From assembly GCA_937863625.1 (NCBI GenBank), contig CALMGO010000379.1:1-6018 (forward strand): DNA of 6,018 bases, read 5' to 3'. The notes under the pieces are model-generated. The model was not told where the DNA came from, did not search any database, and saw only the letters and a list, made by a program, of their open reading frames with translations. The stretch is from an uncultured bacterium (GTDB taxonomy: Bacteria; Planctomycetota; DG-23; SLPQ01). Made by a program: the position numbers and the translations under genes. Positions within the stretch are counted from its first letter, which is position 1. Each line of letters begins with the position of its first letter. Shown one piece after another: positions 5,826 to 6,018 of this stretch.

Positions 5826-6018
5826 TCAGGCCGATTTAATGATTGCGCGGAGCTTGTCGGTCATGGCGAGGGCGTCTTTCATGGGTCGCTGCCACATGTT
5901 GCGCCCGGCGATGATGCCGGTAGCTCCGGCGTTCATGCAGCTTTGCGTCTTCCTCAAAAGGTCCGCGTCGGACAACTTGGAGCCGCCGGAGAAGAGCACA
6001 AGCGTGCGTCCGGCTGAG
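5826..6018 (-). CDS. Class I fructose-bisphosphate aldolase, DhnA/FbaB family (C-terminal part, 5'-partial)
   Basis: The minus strand reads 63 complete codons into the window edge and ends in TGA at 5828-5826; the start lies beyond 6018. The visible piece has the two phosphate-binding signatures of DhnA-type class I aldolases: LVLFSGGSK on the seventh-strand side and, after a helix with NAGATG, IIAGRNMWQRP on the eighth. A final helix ends AIIKSA. Known relatives cleave fructose 1,6-bisphosphate through a Schiff-base lysine, or are LsrF and ADH synthase with related sugar-phosphate substrates; the lysine and other deciding residues are outside the window. A glycolytic or gluconeogenic cytoplasmic enzyme is most likely. 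A perfect hairpin lies 43 bases after the stop, suggesting its transcript ends before the reductase gene. Confidence 0.85.
   Translation of the reverse strand, partial: SAGRTLVLFSGGSKLSDADLLRKTQSCMNAGATGIIAGRNMWQRPMKDALAMTDKLRAIIKSA

Noticed and set aside
5742..6017. A plus-strand open frame over the right edge
   Set aside because: It runs through the perfect hairpin and antisense to the clearly recognisable aldolase end.

Overview
This window comes from a GC-rich bacterial chromosome. G or C dominates third codon positions, the genes are closely packed, and there is a textbook sigma70-type promoter. I saw no mobile element, CRISPR array, tRNA or rRNA. The gene content suggests a free-living bacterium that probably copes with low oxygen: an aldo/keto reductase fused to a ferredoxin-like tail with two cysteine clusters, a DhnA-type class I aldolase and an exported DcrB/PsbP-like protein. 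The phylum cannot be fixed from this sequence. The content looks like chromosomal core and near-core genes rather than an accessory island.

Layout. On the plus strand, positions 1-582 hold the 3' part of an OmpR/PhoB-type response regulator whose receiver domain looks degenerate. After a 92-base gap with two small tandem hairpins, positions 675-1721 encode a secreted protein made of two copies of one DcrB/PsbP-like domain. This gene converges, with 49 bases between, on a minus-strand block. Read in transcription order from the right edge, that block is: the C-terminal end of a DhnA/FbaB-type aldolase (5826-6018); a perfect 12-bp hairpin; an aldo/keto reductase with two [4Fe-4S]-type clusters (4478-5593); a perfect 10-bp GC hairpin; a strong promoter and structured leader; the ribosome-associated GTPase TypA/BipA (2390-4249); and, 10 bases after it, an HD-domain 5'-deoxynucleotidase-like protein (1771-2379).

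How the genes relate. typA and the HD-domain gene look like a two-gene operon driven by the promoter at 4326-4354. The aldolase and the reductase appear to be separate metabolic transcription units, each followed by a strong hairpin. The regulator and the exported protein are co-directional and may be co-transcribed, but nothing in the sequence proves a functional link. I see no clear new multi-gene system. The items most worth checking are the degenerate receiver, the typA leader with repeated complementary blocks, the tandem hairpins before the duplicated-domain gene, and the GC hairpins that lack U-tracts.
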